Origin: JBLMZW01 sp050259035
GTDB taxonomy: Bacteria > Bacillota > Syntrophomonadia > Syntrophomonadales > DTU052
Length of the DNA: 6,120 nt
Direction: 5' to 3'
Assembly (NCBI GenBank): GCA_050259035.1
Contig: JBLMZW010000119.1
Span: 1-6,120, forward strand
This document shows positions 1 through 6,120 of the stretch, piece after piece (position 1 is the first letter of the stretch; each line of letters opens with the position of its first letter). Position numbers and translations under genes: made by a program. The notes beneath the pieces were generated by a model that was given only the letters and a program-made list of their open reading frames with translations, ran no database searches and was not told where the DNA came from.

Positions 1-374
1 ATCAGAACCGGTGTGATATTAACGGAGTTTTCCACCGAATGAGTGCTGCACCGGTTATAAAGGACACCCGCGTTCTCCTGCCAATCAGGTACGTAGCTGC
101 TCCGCTGGGTGCTACCGTGGATTGGAATGCCAAAAGTAAAAAGGTCACCATTAGCCTTAATGGAACCGTGCTTGAACTGTGGATAAATAATAATACCGCG
201 AAAGTAAACGGTATAGCCAAGCCCATTGATAATCAAAACGCCTCCGTTACCCCGGTAATTGTACCCCCGGGCTCTACCATGCTGCCCTTGCGCTTTATCG
301 CTGAAAACCTGGGCTGCGATGTAAACTGGGACCCTGTTAAGAAGGAAGCCATAGTAACATATCCGAAGATCTAG
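1..374 (+). CDS. C-terminal end of a secreted stalk-domain (copper amine oxidase N-domain-like) protein, 5' partial
   Basis: Only the last 123 codons are in the window, read from position 3 to the TAG at 372-374. The frame is open to the window edge, and the visible residues before the first ATG (39) read QNRCDINGVFHR, which matches the interior of the two downstream paralogs. That ATG is therefore an internal methionine, not the start. The segment is the double-repeat domain annotated as copper amine oxidase N-terminal domain (PF07833): a first half with TRVLLPIRYVAAPLGATVDW and a second with STMLPLRFIAENLGCDVNW. The family is a beta-rich structural module common on Firmicute surfaces; it is not an enzyme and no copper role is implied. 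By eye it differs from the next gene at about 15 of 123 residues, and many base differences are silent. It ends in YPKI like the second copy. By analogy the missing part should hold a signal peptide, a Kre9-like domain and FN3 domains; that is inference. Confidence 0.85.
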   Translation, partial: QNRCDINGVFHRMSAAPVIKDTRVLLPIRYVAAPLGATVDWNAKSKKVTISLNGTVLELWINNNTAKVNGIAKPIDNQNASVTPVIVPPGSTMLPLRFIAENLGCDVNWDPVKKEAIVTYPKI

Positions 375-439
375 CAAGGACATTTTTTTCGTCCCTTTAT
401 ATATAGTAGAGCAGTCGCTATCTTATCAGTTTATATATG

Positions 440-448
440 TGGTATAAA
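440..448 (+). promoter_or_regulatory. possible extended -10 promoter element before the second array gene
   Basis: TGG followed by TATAAA (440-448) fits the extended -10 pattern TGnTATAAT with one mismatch. It lies in an AT-rich stretch 39 bases before the start codon at 488. No convincing -35 hexamer is present at 16-18 bases upstream. It may be a sigma-A-type promoter giving the second and third genes their own transcript, but AT-rich spacers produce such matches by chance. The remainder of 375-487 holds no ORF or strong hairpin. Confidence 0.25.
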
Positions 449-487
449 AGTATTAGTTGAATAGTATACGGGGAGGAATGCATACGC

Positions 488-1945
488 ATGAGGAAAAAAG
501 CACTATTAATTGCGGTTTTAGTTTGTTTTGCCGGTCTGTTTATTTTTGATCTACCGTCAGCTCAGACAGATGACTCAGTCCTTGATTCGAGCATACATAT
601 AACTGCCCCCGCTACCGGTGAAACACTGATAGCTGGGGAAACATATGAAATCAGATGGAATGCGCCATCAGAAATCGACGACGAATACGAATATGAATGG
701 AAAATATATTATTCTCTCGATGGCGGCAATATCTGGGTTTCAACCTATGATACCAAGCAAGATATAAGCGACGAGTCTGGTATCTATAGATGCTCCTGGA
801 AAGTGCCATCGGTAGTCACAACTACCGCACGAATAAGGGTTGAACGAATCATATGGGATTTGGACGATATTGAGAACAATGACGAAACAACAACAGATAA
901 CTTTTATAACGACATCGGCAACTTTTCCATAAAAGCAGCTACCAATATTTCTAAACCGGCTAAACCTTCCAATTTGGCTGCTACAGCTGTTTCTGGCAAC
1001 GCCATCGACCTTAGCTGGACTGACAGTTCCTCTAATGAAACTGGCTTTAATATATTTCGCAAACTTAAGAACGATTCGGACTATACCAGCATTGGCAGCG
1101 TTGACAAAAATATCACTAATTATCATGACACCGGACTGAGACCAGAGACCAAATACTACTACGTTGTAACTGCTTTCAACACCGATGGGCCTTCGAATTT
1201 CAGCAACTGTGCCGATGCAACCACTCTTGAGTTAACCAGACCGTCAGCCCCGTCAGGGCTAACGGCTGCGGGTATTTCCACTTCTGAAATAAACCTGGTA
1301 TGGAAAGATAACTCTAGTAGCGAGACTTTTTTTAGAGTGGAGCGTTCGTCGAACCAGTCAACAGGTTATGCGGAAATAGCCCGGTTACCAGCCAATACTA
1401 CATCCTATAAAGATGCAGGCCTACAGATTAATCTTACATATTATTACCGGGTGCAGGCCGTTAATAGTGTGGGTGATTCAGATTATTCCCCCTCGGCTAG
1501 TGCCAAAACCATTTCCGAAACTAAACCGCCCGCAGCAACTGCACCGACAATGACTATGAAATTCACTATTGGTCAAAACCGGTGCGACATTAACGGGGTT
1601 TTCCATCGAATGGGCGCAGCACCTGTGATAAAGGAGACTCGCGTTCTCTTGCCGGTCAGGTATGTGGCCGCCCCGCTGGGTGCAACTGTGGACTGGAACG
1701 CAAAAACTAAAAAGGTCACCATCAGCCTCGAAGGAACCGTTCTTGAACTGTGGGTTAATAAGAATGCCGCGAAAGTAAACGGTGTGGTCAAACCCATAGA
1801 TAGTCAAAATTCTGCTGTAACCCCGGTAATAGTGCCTCCGGGCTCTACCATGCTGCCCTTGCGCTTCATTGCCGAAAACCTGGGGTGCGATGTAAACTGG
1901 GATCCTATTAAGAATGAAGCTACTGTAACCTATCCGAAAATCTGA
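488..1945 (+). CDS. secreted protein: Kre9-like domain, two FN3 domains, C-terminal stalk domain (second copy of array)
   Basis: This 485-residue protein starts at an ATG preceded by GGGGAGG (470-476), a strong ribosome binding site 11 bases upstream. Residues 1-25 form a signal peptide: basic MRKK, a hydrophobic core, and PSA before the likely cleavage. VLVC is not a lipobox because the residue before Cys is not Gly, Ala or Ser. Residues about 36-150 resemble the Kre9/KNH-type Ser-Thr-rich family (PF10342), with ITAP, AGETYEIRW, a YSLDGG strand and a SWKVP strand. Residues about 155-247 and 251-342 are FN3 domains, each with the TKYYYVVTAFN or LTYYYRVQAVN strand. A Pro/Ala/Thr linker (about 343-355) leads to the stalk domain at 357-485 with LLPVRYVAAPLG and LPLRFIAENLG. 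C366 and C467 are conserved in all copies and could form a disulfide. There is no SLH domain, LPXTG or C-terminal membrane helix. It ends in consecutive TGA TAG stops, 42 bases before the next gene, so the two are probably co-transcribed. The likely role is extracellular binding or adhesion; the ligand is unknown. Confidence 0.9.
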   Translation: MRKKALLIAVLVCFAGLFIFDLPSAQTDDSVLDSSIHITAPATGETLIAGETYEIRWNAPSEIDDEYEYEWKIYYSLDGGNIWVSTYDTKQDISDESGIYRCSWKVPSVVTTTARIRVERIIWDLDDIENNDETTTDNFYNDIGNFSIKAATNISKPAKPSNLAATAVSGNAIDLSWTDSSSNETGFNIFRKLKNDSDYTSIGSVDKNITNYHDTGLRPETKYYYVVTAFNTDGPSNFSNCADATTLELTRPSAPSGLTAAGISTSEINLVWKDNSSSETFFRVERSSNQSTGYAEIARLPANTTSYKDAGLQINLTYYYRVQAVNSVGDSDYSPSASAKTISETKPPAATAPTMTMKFTIGQNRCDINGVFHRMGAAPVIKETRVLLPVRYVAAPLGATVDWNAKTKKVTISLEGTVLELWVNKNAAKVNGVVKPIDSQNSAVTPVIVPPGSTMLPLRFIAENLGCDVNWDPIKNEATVTYPKI

Positions 1946-1971
1946 TAGGAACGTTATCATTCAAAAACTGC

Positions 1972-1984
1972 GGGGGGGAAAGAG
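1972..1984 (+). promoter_or_regulatory. unusual ribosome binding site with a run of seven Gs
   Basis: The region just before the ATG at 1988 reads seven Gs (1972-1978) followed by AAAGAG. It takes the place of a canonical AGGAGG, whereas the second array gene has GGGGAGG. The signal peptide starts immediately at this ATG and aligns with the sister gene's, which fixes the start. A G tract inside a Shine-Dalgarno region could vary in length by slipped-strand mispairing, but nothing here proves that it does. Confidence 0.5.
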
Positions 1985-1987
1985 TCT

Positions 1988-3451
1988 ATGGGTAAAAGGG
2001 TACTGTTGATTGCAGTGTTTGTTTGTCTGGCAGGGCTGTTTATTTTCAGTCCTTCTATTGCCAAAGCTGACGATGATCCGGTCCTGGATTCAGATATACT
2101 TGTCTCTGCCCCCGCTGCCGATGAGGTACTAACCGCCGGAGAAACATATGACATCACCTGGCACGCCGATACCTATCACCCGGGGGTCAGGATATTTTAT
2201 TCCTTCGACGAAAGTGATCTCTGGATTCCAATTGTGAGCAACAATAAAATACGGAAAGAGGCTGGAATCTGCCAATATTCCTGGGAATTACCATCTACGA
2301 TTACAAGTACTGCTCAGATAAGGGTGGAATTGATTGACGCCAAGGAAAGTTATGAGGGTTCCTGGGAACCTGACAAACTGGTTTGGCCAATCGAGGATGT
2401 AAATCAAATACACCGTTACTATAATGACAGCGGCGTATTTGCCATAAAAGCATCAACAGGCAATACAAAACCTAACAAGCCATCTGATTTGGCCGCAACT
2501 CTCGTCTACGGCGATACGATTGATCTTAGCTGGATCGACGAAGCTTCTGACGAAACTGGCTTTAATATACTGCGTAAGACTTTGGATGACGTGAGTTTTA
2601 CGAAGATTGGCAGCGTTAATAAGAATATCAATTCATTTCACGACATTGGGCTTAAGCCCAAAACTACATACTATTATGTTGTGACCGCCTACAATGCCGA
2701 AGGTTCATCCCGTTTCAGCAATTGTGCAGTTGCTGCCACTTATGACTTTCCTAAACCGCCGACACCATCAGGTCTAACGGCAACGGCGGTGTCGAACTCC
2801 GAAATAGACCTGATATGGAAAGATAGTTTTATTAACGAAAGTTCATTTAAACTGGAACGGTCATTGAAGCAGGGAGAAAACTATTCAGAAATAGCCAGCC
2901 TGCCGGCTAATACCACATCCTATAAGGATACCGGTCTTGCAGAGAATACCACTTATTATTATCGAGTTAAAGCTATTAACGGTGCGGGAGATTCGAGTTA
3001 CTCGCCACTTGCCAGTGCAAAGACCATGTCAATAAATCAACCGCCCGCAGCACCTGCACCGACAATGGTTATGAAATTTACTGTTAACCAGAAACAATGC
3101 GATATTAACGGGGTTTTCCACAGAATGAATGCCGCACCTGTTATAAAGGAAACCCGCGTACTTTTGCCGTTCAGGTATGTGGCCGCTCCGCTGGGTGCGT
3201 CTGTTGACTGGAACGCAAAAAGCAAAAAGGTCACTATCAGCCTCAAAGGAACCATTCTTGAACTATGGGTTGGTAAGAATACCGCCAAAGTAAACGGTGT
3301 GGTCAAACCCATTGATAGTCAAAATCCAGCCGTAACCCCGGTAATAGTGCCCCCGGGCTCTACCATGCTGCCCTTGCGTTTCATCGCTGAAAACCTCGGC
3401 TGCGACGTAAACTGGGACCCCGTTAAAAAAGAAGCCACCGTAACCCTCTGA
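1988..3451 (+). CDS. secreted protein: Kre9-like domain, two FN3 domains, C-terminal stalk domain (third copy of array)
   Basis: This 487-residue paralog has the same domain order as its upstream neighbour. It has a signal peptide 1-27 (MGKR, hydrophobic core, AKA before DDD). A Kre9/KNH-like domain follows at about 36-155, with VSAP, AGETYDITW, a YSFDES strand and a SWELP strand. FN3 domains lie at about 161-251 and 256-346, then a Pro/Ala-rich linker and a stalk domain at about 361-487. By eye the stalk differs at about 13 of 119 positions from the second gene, the FN3 domains at a little over a third of positions, and the N-terminal domain at more than half with gaps. The Cys before the conserved SW of the N-terminal domain is shifted by two residues (C95 here, C102 in the sister). 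The C-terminus reads ATVTL instead of ATVTYPKI because a palindromic element begins there and supplies the TGA (3449-3451). The truncation is small and the domain looks intact. It is probably an extracellular binding or structural protein with no visible wall anchor. Confidence 0.9.
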   Translation: MGKRVLLIAVFVCLAGLFIFSPSIAKADDDPVLDSDILVSAPAADEVLTAGETYDITWHADTYHPGVRIFYSFDESDLWIPIVSNNKIRKEAGICQYSWELPSTITSTAQIRVELIDAKESYEGSWEPDKLVWPIEDVNQIHRYYNDSGVFAIKASTGNTKPNKPSDLAATLVYGDTIDLSWIDEASDETGFNILRKTLDDVSFTKIGSVNKNINSFHDIGLKPKTTYYYVVTAYNAEGSSRFSNCAVAATYDFPKPPTPSGLTATAVSNSEIDLIWKDSFINESSFKLERSLKQGENYSEIASLPANTTSYKDTGLAENTTYYYRVKAINGAGDSSYSPLASAKTMSINQPPAAPAPTMVMKFTVNQKQCDINGVFHRMNAAPVIKETRVLLPFRYVAAPLGASVDWNAKSKKVTISLKGTILELWVGKNTAKVNGVVKPIDSQNPAVTPVIVPPGSTMLPLRFIAENLGCDVNWDPVKKEATVTL

Positions 3452-3474
3452 CAAGGGGACGGTTCTCTTGTCAG
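3448..3474. repeat. REP-like palindrome overlapping the stop codon of the third array gene
   Basis: CTGACAAG (3448-3455) and CTTGTCAG (3467-3474) are perfect 8-base inverted repeats around GGGACGGTTCT. The stem can extend by four more pairs, two of them G-U, leaving a CGG loop. The core GGGGACGGTTCT with self-complementary flanks resembles intergenic palindromes that I recall as frequent in Clostridia and linked to REP-associated tyrosine (IS200-like) transposases. No transposase is in the window and only one copy is present here. It is not a standard terminator: the nearest T run (3492-3498) starts 18 bases after the stem. The rest of the gap to the next gene (3475-3561) shows no ORF or other clear element. 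Confidence 0.6.
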
Positions 3475-3561
3475 AAAACCATTTCCGTCTATTTTTTTAT
3501 CAATCAATGCATTGCTGCTCTATTCGAATACGCCGGTACTGAATAAAAAGGGGATAATTTT

Positions 3562-4428
3562 ATGATTGATTCGGATAAGCAGTTCTTTGCCCGGCCAATA
3601 ACTGAAATAATTACATCGCGGCGTTCCGTTCGGACTTACCTGGGTAATCCCCTAACTGATGGATTAAAACAACGTATAAGCGAGTACATAAAGGAAATAC
3701 AGGCCCGGGCAGATATTGAAGCAAGATTTGAATTAATCGATTCAGATGTGGCCTTAAATACCAACGGAGCCCGTTTGGGAACGTATGGTGTAATAAAGGG
3801 GGCTTCTTCCTATATCATCCCTGCAGTAAACATTAAGACTGACAATATAGAACGATTCGGTTACCTCTTCGAAAAGGTCATTCTATTTGCTGCCTCTATT
3901 GGGTTGGGAACCTGCTGGATGGCTATGACTTTTAAGGGTCATGAATTTGCACAGGCAATTGGACTAAAACCCGACGAATTCATTCCTATTGTTACTCCGA
4001 TCGGTTATCCGAAAAATGTTACCCGACCAATTGATGCCATATTCAGGCTCTCTGCCGGGTCTAATTCTCGAAAAGATTGGAACCAGATCTTTTTCAACGG
4101 TGATTTCACCAGGCCCCTGAACAGAGATGAATCAAGAGATTACACCATGGCTCTGGAAATGTTAAGATTGGCACCTTCGGCATCCAACCACCAGCCCTGG
4201 CGGATTGTGAAAGATAATAATACCTTTCATTTTTATCTGCAGCGAACTAAAGGCTATAGAAACAAATATGTTTACGATATTCAGAGACTTGATGTGGGAA
4301 TTGCCATGTGCCATTTTGAATTGACCTTAAATGAAATGGGGATAAAGGGAACCTGGCTCCCTCAAGAGCCAAGAATTAAGAATGTTCCTGATGAAACCCT
4401 GTATATTACCAGTTGGGTCCGAGAATAA
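3562..4428 (+). CDS. nitroreductase-family flavoprotein, TM1586-like (duplicated fold)
   Basis: This is a 288-residue cytoplasmic protein with no signal peptide. The ATG at 3562 follows AAGGGGAT (3548-3555) at good spacing. Nitroreductase motifs are clear: SRRSVRTY at 19-26 (FMN phosphate-binding arginines in the family), a GLGTCWM segment at 114-120, PIGYP at 146-150, and APSASNHQPWR at 204-214. In ordinary nitroreductases the PSxxNxQPW motif follows RRSVR by a few dozen residues; here it comes after GLG and GYP. The second half (about 181-288) looks like a second nitroreductase repeat: TRPLNRDES then LRLAPSASNHQPW, then DVGIAMCHFELTLNEMGIKGTW. This matches the idea of a fused pseudo-dimer, as in the 'putative TM nitroreductase' family (PF14512). 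It probably binds FMN and uses NAD(P)H; the substrate cannot be told. It lies 110 bases after the array and is closed by its own terminator, so it may be a separate unit. Family assignment is confident, reaction is not. Confidence 0.88.
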   Translation: MIDSDKQFFARPITEIITSRRSVRTYLGNPLTDGLKQRISEYIKEIQARADIEARFELIDSDVALNTNGARLGTYGVIKGASSYIIPAVNIKTDNIERFGYLFEKVILFAASIGLGTCWMAMTFKGHEFAQAIGLKPDEFIPIVTPIGYPKNVTRPIDAIFRLSAGSNSRKDWNQIFFNGDFTRPLNRDESRDYTMALEMLRLAPSASNHQPWRIVKDNNTFHFYLQRTKGYRNKYVYDIQRLDVGIAMCHFELTLNEMGIKGTWLPQEPRIKNVPDETLYITSWVRE

Positions 4429-4436
4429 ACACTGAT

Positions 4437-4476
4437 AATGGGGGCGGAAGATCCGCCCCCATTTATCTTATTTTTT
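4437..4476 (+). terminator. rho-independent terminator between convergent genes
   Basis: A 12-base-pair stem (4437-4448 with 4452-4463) of mostly G-C pairs (GGGGGCGG against CCGCCCCC) closes a three-base AGA loop. A T-rich tail, TTTATCTTATTTTTT, runs to 4476 on the + strand. The stem starts 8 bases after the nitroreductase stop and only 4 bases beyond the stop of the minus-strand gene, so both transcripts end at it. The minus side lacks a T run, so termination should be stronger for the + strand gene. The T tail overlaps the last codons of the minus-strand gene. Confidence 0.9.
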
Positions 4477-6120
4477 AATGCTGATAAAACAAGCCCCGCA
4501 AATGGTTCCCGCTTTTTTATCATAGCCGGAACCGGCCGCGCTGACCAGCTTAACCGGTTTAATTAAGGGTTCAACTTCAGTCTGGTACTGTTCAACACTA
4601 CTATCACCGTCATACTTCCTTAATGCATCGCTTAGTATATCAGTAAATGATTCCACATTAAAATACAGCACCGGTTGCCAGTTCGCCGGATAGGGGGCGA
4701 AAGCGGTGCGGTAGTTTTCATCCTTGCCCAGACTTTTTTTGTTTTTTAGAGCCATCTCTAGAACCTCAGGTGAAGATCCCACGACCAGAGAATTATCACG
4801 CAGACCCAAACCCATAATCTCTTTTTCCATGGTCTCGGAAGTTGCCCAATTATAGTCGGTCATACTTATTATGTAGGCCGGGTTATCATTGATTTTCTGG
4901 CTGTCTGCCTTAATTACCCCGGTCTTGCTCTCTAAGCTGTCCAGGACTTTCTCGGTCTTCGACTGGGCTGTTTCTTTATCGTTAACTCCCAGAGTCATTA
5001 TCAGGCTGAAAAAGGTATTTCCCGAAAGCTCTTGTCCAAAAAGTTCCCCATGCTCCGGCAGCACAGCCAGTGTAGCGTCGCCCTTCAATACGTTCAAAAT
5101 ATCGTCTTCCAGGTCAATTCCGAGCGTTGATTCCACTTCATCGAGCCCGTTTTCAACATCTGAACCCAGGGTGCCCTCGTCCAGTATATACTTGATGCTG
5201 CCGACCAGTTCCGGGCTGCTCACAAACCCTATGGTCTCAGCCGGAAGTATTTTCAGAGTAGAATCGAAACCTTTGTTGTCCGCATCAGCTTTCAAGTAAT
5301 CCGGAATGTTATCATCGCAGGCCAACACATAATCGCTGCGGATACCGGTGTCTTCAATGGATAAGGATAACCCAATACTGTTGAATCCTTTTAGCTGATC
5401 AGCGAACTGATCCAGATCGGGTTCATCCTGTATAGCAGCGTTTATTACCTCTTCGTAGTTCACGAAACATAATACACTGCGGTTCCAGGGAAGGCTCTTC
5501 GCGATCTTTTGGTACTCCTCATTCTGGGTCAGACTTTCCTCTTCGTCCTTGCCACTAGCCCGGTCTATTGTATCCTTCAGGAGATCCTTACTGCTGGAGA
5601 GCATAAGATAGCCTTTGGCCTGTGTAGCCGCAAAACCACCGGATTCATCATAGGTAATGGTCACATCTTCATAGGACTCCTCATCGGTATCCCCCTGTTC
5701 CTTGGCCATTATCTTAATAAAATCATCAGCTTTTTCGGTATTCTTGGATTCGACAGCCAGAACAAAGTCTTCCTTATCTATTTCCGGCATAATAAACGCC
5801 GCTTCCTTGCCTAACCAGGGCTTAATGTCTTTCTCGAAGTCGATATCCTCTTCCATTTCATCCTGCAGCTGTTCCATGATTTTATCCATAGCTTCTTTGG
5901 TATCCGGCTCAGAAATGTAGGATTCCCAGAGTTGGTTAGCATTACGATATTGGAGCACATTGGGTTTCACTGACATAAAAACTTCGGTATCTTCAGGGGC
6001 CAGACGGGCAATCTCTGCCGCACCAAAATTCCCCATGGCATAAACCGCCCAGACACCTAGAATCAATATCACGGCTACTCCGGCCATTATCCAGGGGACC
6101 AGTTTAGTTGCGGCGGGTAA
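4468..6120 (-). CDS. membrane-anchored DUF3352-family protein, 5' partial
   Basis: The frame ends with TAA at 4470-4468 and stays open to the window edge. The first ATG in the window (6087-6085) has no ribosome binding site, and eleven in-frame codons precede it (LPAATKLVPWI), so the true start is probably beyond 6120. Numbering from that ATG gives 539 residues. A single transmembrane helix (about 1-19, VILILGVWAVYAM) follows a basic residue, suggesting a cytoplasmic N-terminus and an acidic extracytoplasmic body. The body matches DUF3352 (PF11832): LAPEDTEVFMSV at 29-40, IKPWLGKEAAFIMP at 88-101, then GYLMLSSSKDLLKDTI. The pattern repeats in the second half: LPAETIGFVSS at 281-291, DDILNVLKGDATLAVLP at 328-344, and NSLVVGSSPEVLEMAL at 432-447. 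It is therefore an internal duplication. The function of the family is not established. It is transcribed toward the nitroreductase and ends at the shared hairpin; its promoter is outside. Confidence 0.85.
   Translation of the reverse strand, partial: LPAATKLVPWIMAGVAVILILGVWAVYAMGNFGAAEIARLAPEDTEVFMSVKPNVLQYRNANQLWESYISEPDTKEAMDKIMEQLQDEMEEDIDFEKDIKPWLGKEAAFIMPEIDKEDFVLAVESKNTEKADDFIKIMAKEQGDTDEESYEDVTITYDESGGFAATQAKGYLMLSSSKDLLKDTIDRASGKDEEESLTQNEEYQKIAKSLPWNRSVLCFVNYEEVINAAIQDEPDLDQFADQLKGFNSIGLSLSIEDTGIRSDYVLACDDNIPDYLKADADNKGFDSTLKILPAETIGFVSSPELVGSIKYILDEGTLGSDVENGLDEVESTLGIDLEDDILNVLKGDATLAVLPEHGELFGQELSGNTFFSLIMTLGVNDKETAQSKTEKVLDSLESKTGVIKADSQKINDNPAYIISMTDYNWATSETMEKEIMGLGLRDNSLVVGSSPEVLEMALKNKKSLGKDENYRTAFAPYPANWQPVLYFNVESFTDILSDALRKYDGDSSVEQYQTEVEPLIKPVKLVSAAGSGYDKKAGTICGACFISIKK

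Larger units (their letters stand above)
1..3451 (+). repeat. tandem array of three paralogous genes (about 1.5 kb period)
   Basis: The stalk-encoding segment occurs three times in direct orientation: 3-371, 1574-1942 and 3089-3448. The starts of the two complete genes are exactly 1500 bases apart, and the three stop codons are 1571 and 1506 bases apart. A 26-base run is identical in all three copies (267-292, 1838-1863, 3353-3378), although silent differences are frequent around it. Frequent silent differences elsewhere argue that the duplications are old and that the stalk protein sequence is kept by selection. The array may extend upstream of the window. Confidence 0.9.

Noticed and set aside
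1..374. Copper amine oxidase enzyme
   Set aside because: The domain name is historical; only the beta-rich repeat is present, with no topaquinone or copper-site catalytic domain.
376..397. Terminator after the first array gene
   Set aside because: AAGGAC and GTCCCTT give only a weak four-to-six pair stem with a bulge, and the T run sits in the loop, not after the stem.
520..535. Lipoprotein signal in the array proteins (VLVC/VFVC in the signal peptide)
   Set aside because: The residue before Cys is Val, which does not fit a lipobox, and a normal signal peptidase I site follows.
1327..1333. Seven-T run in the second gene as a frameshift or phase-variation site
   Set aside because: It encodes Thr-Phe-Phe in a well-conserved FN3 context, and the frame is intact on both sides; runs of this length are common by chance.
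1478..1960. Long minus-strand ORFs opposite the stalk domains, including similar ones at 2-226, 1573-1797 and 3037-3312
   Set aside because: They recur only because the + strand domain is conserved in three copies. They lack ribosome binding sites, show no domain, and the base changes between copies keep the + strand protein.
3475..3561. Dedicated promoter for the nitroreductase gene
   Set aside because: A TTGCTG at 3512-3517 has no acceptable -10 hexamer at 16-18 bases; nothing else is convincing.
4889..5299. Plus-strand ORFs inside the DUF3352 gene (also 5509-5814 and 5702-5920)
   Set aside because: They are Ser-rich or otherwise low-information shadows of a clear minus-strand coding frame, without start signals.

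Overview
The window looks like an accessory chromosomal region of an anaerobic, moderate-G+C Firmicute, with Clostridia such as the Peptococcaceae or Syntrophomonadaceae as the best guess. The grounds are purine-rich Shine-Dalgarno sites, secreted proteins pairing fibronectin III domains with 'copper amine oxidase N-terminal' (stalk-like) domains, a TM1586-type nitroreductase, a DUF3352 membrane protein, and a palindrome of the GGGGACGGTTCT type that I remember from such genomes. The placement is inference; no rRNA or housekeeping marker is present.

Layout. Positions 1-3451 hold a head-to-tail array of three paralogous secreted-protein genes on the + strand. The first (1-374) is only the 3' end of a gene that starts outside the window. 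The second (488-1945) and third (1988-3451) are complete, and their starts lie exactly 1500 bases apart. Each complete protein has a signal peptide, a Kre9/KNH-like beta domain, two FN3 domains and a C-terminal double-repeat stalk domain. By eye the stalk domain is close to 90% identical among copies, the FN3 domains just over 60%, and the N-terminal domain only about 40% with gaps. This is the pattern of a constant base carrying a diversified tip. The last copy ends in a REP-like palindrome (3448-3474) that supplies its stop codon and replaces the last four residues found in its sisters.

Positions 3562-4428 encode a flavin nitroreductase-family protein that appears to be two fused nitroreductase repeats sharing the active-site motifs between them. 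A strong rho-independent hairpin (4437-4476) follows. It sits between this gene and a convergent minus-strand gene (4468 to beyond 6120) for a membrane-anchored DUF3352 protein, whose reading frame stays open to the window edge, so its true start is probably outside.

How they work together. The array genes are probably co-transcribed, at least the second and third (42-base gap), and would make extracellular or cell-surface proteins. The nitroreductase and the DUF3352 protein show no functional link to the array beyond adjacency. No RNA gene, CRISPR array, transposase or phage gene was seen. The two longest untranslated gaps (375-487 and 3452-3561) are each under 115 bases.
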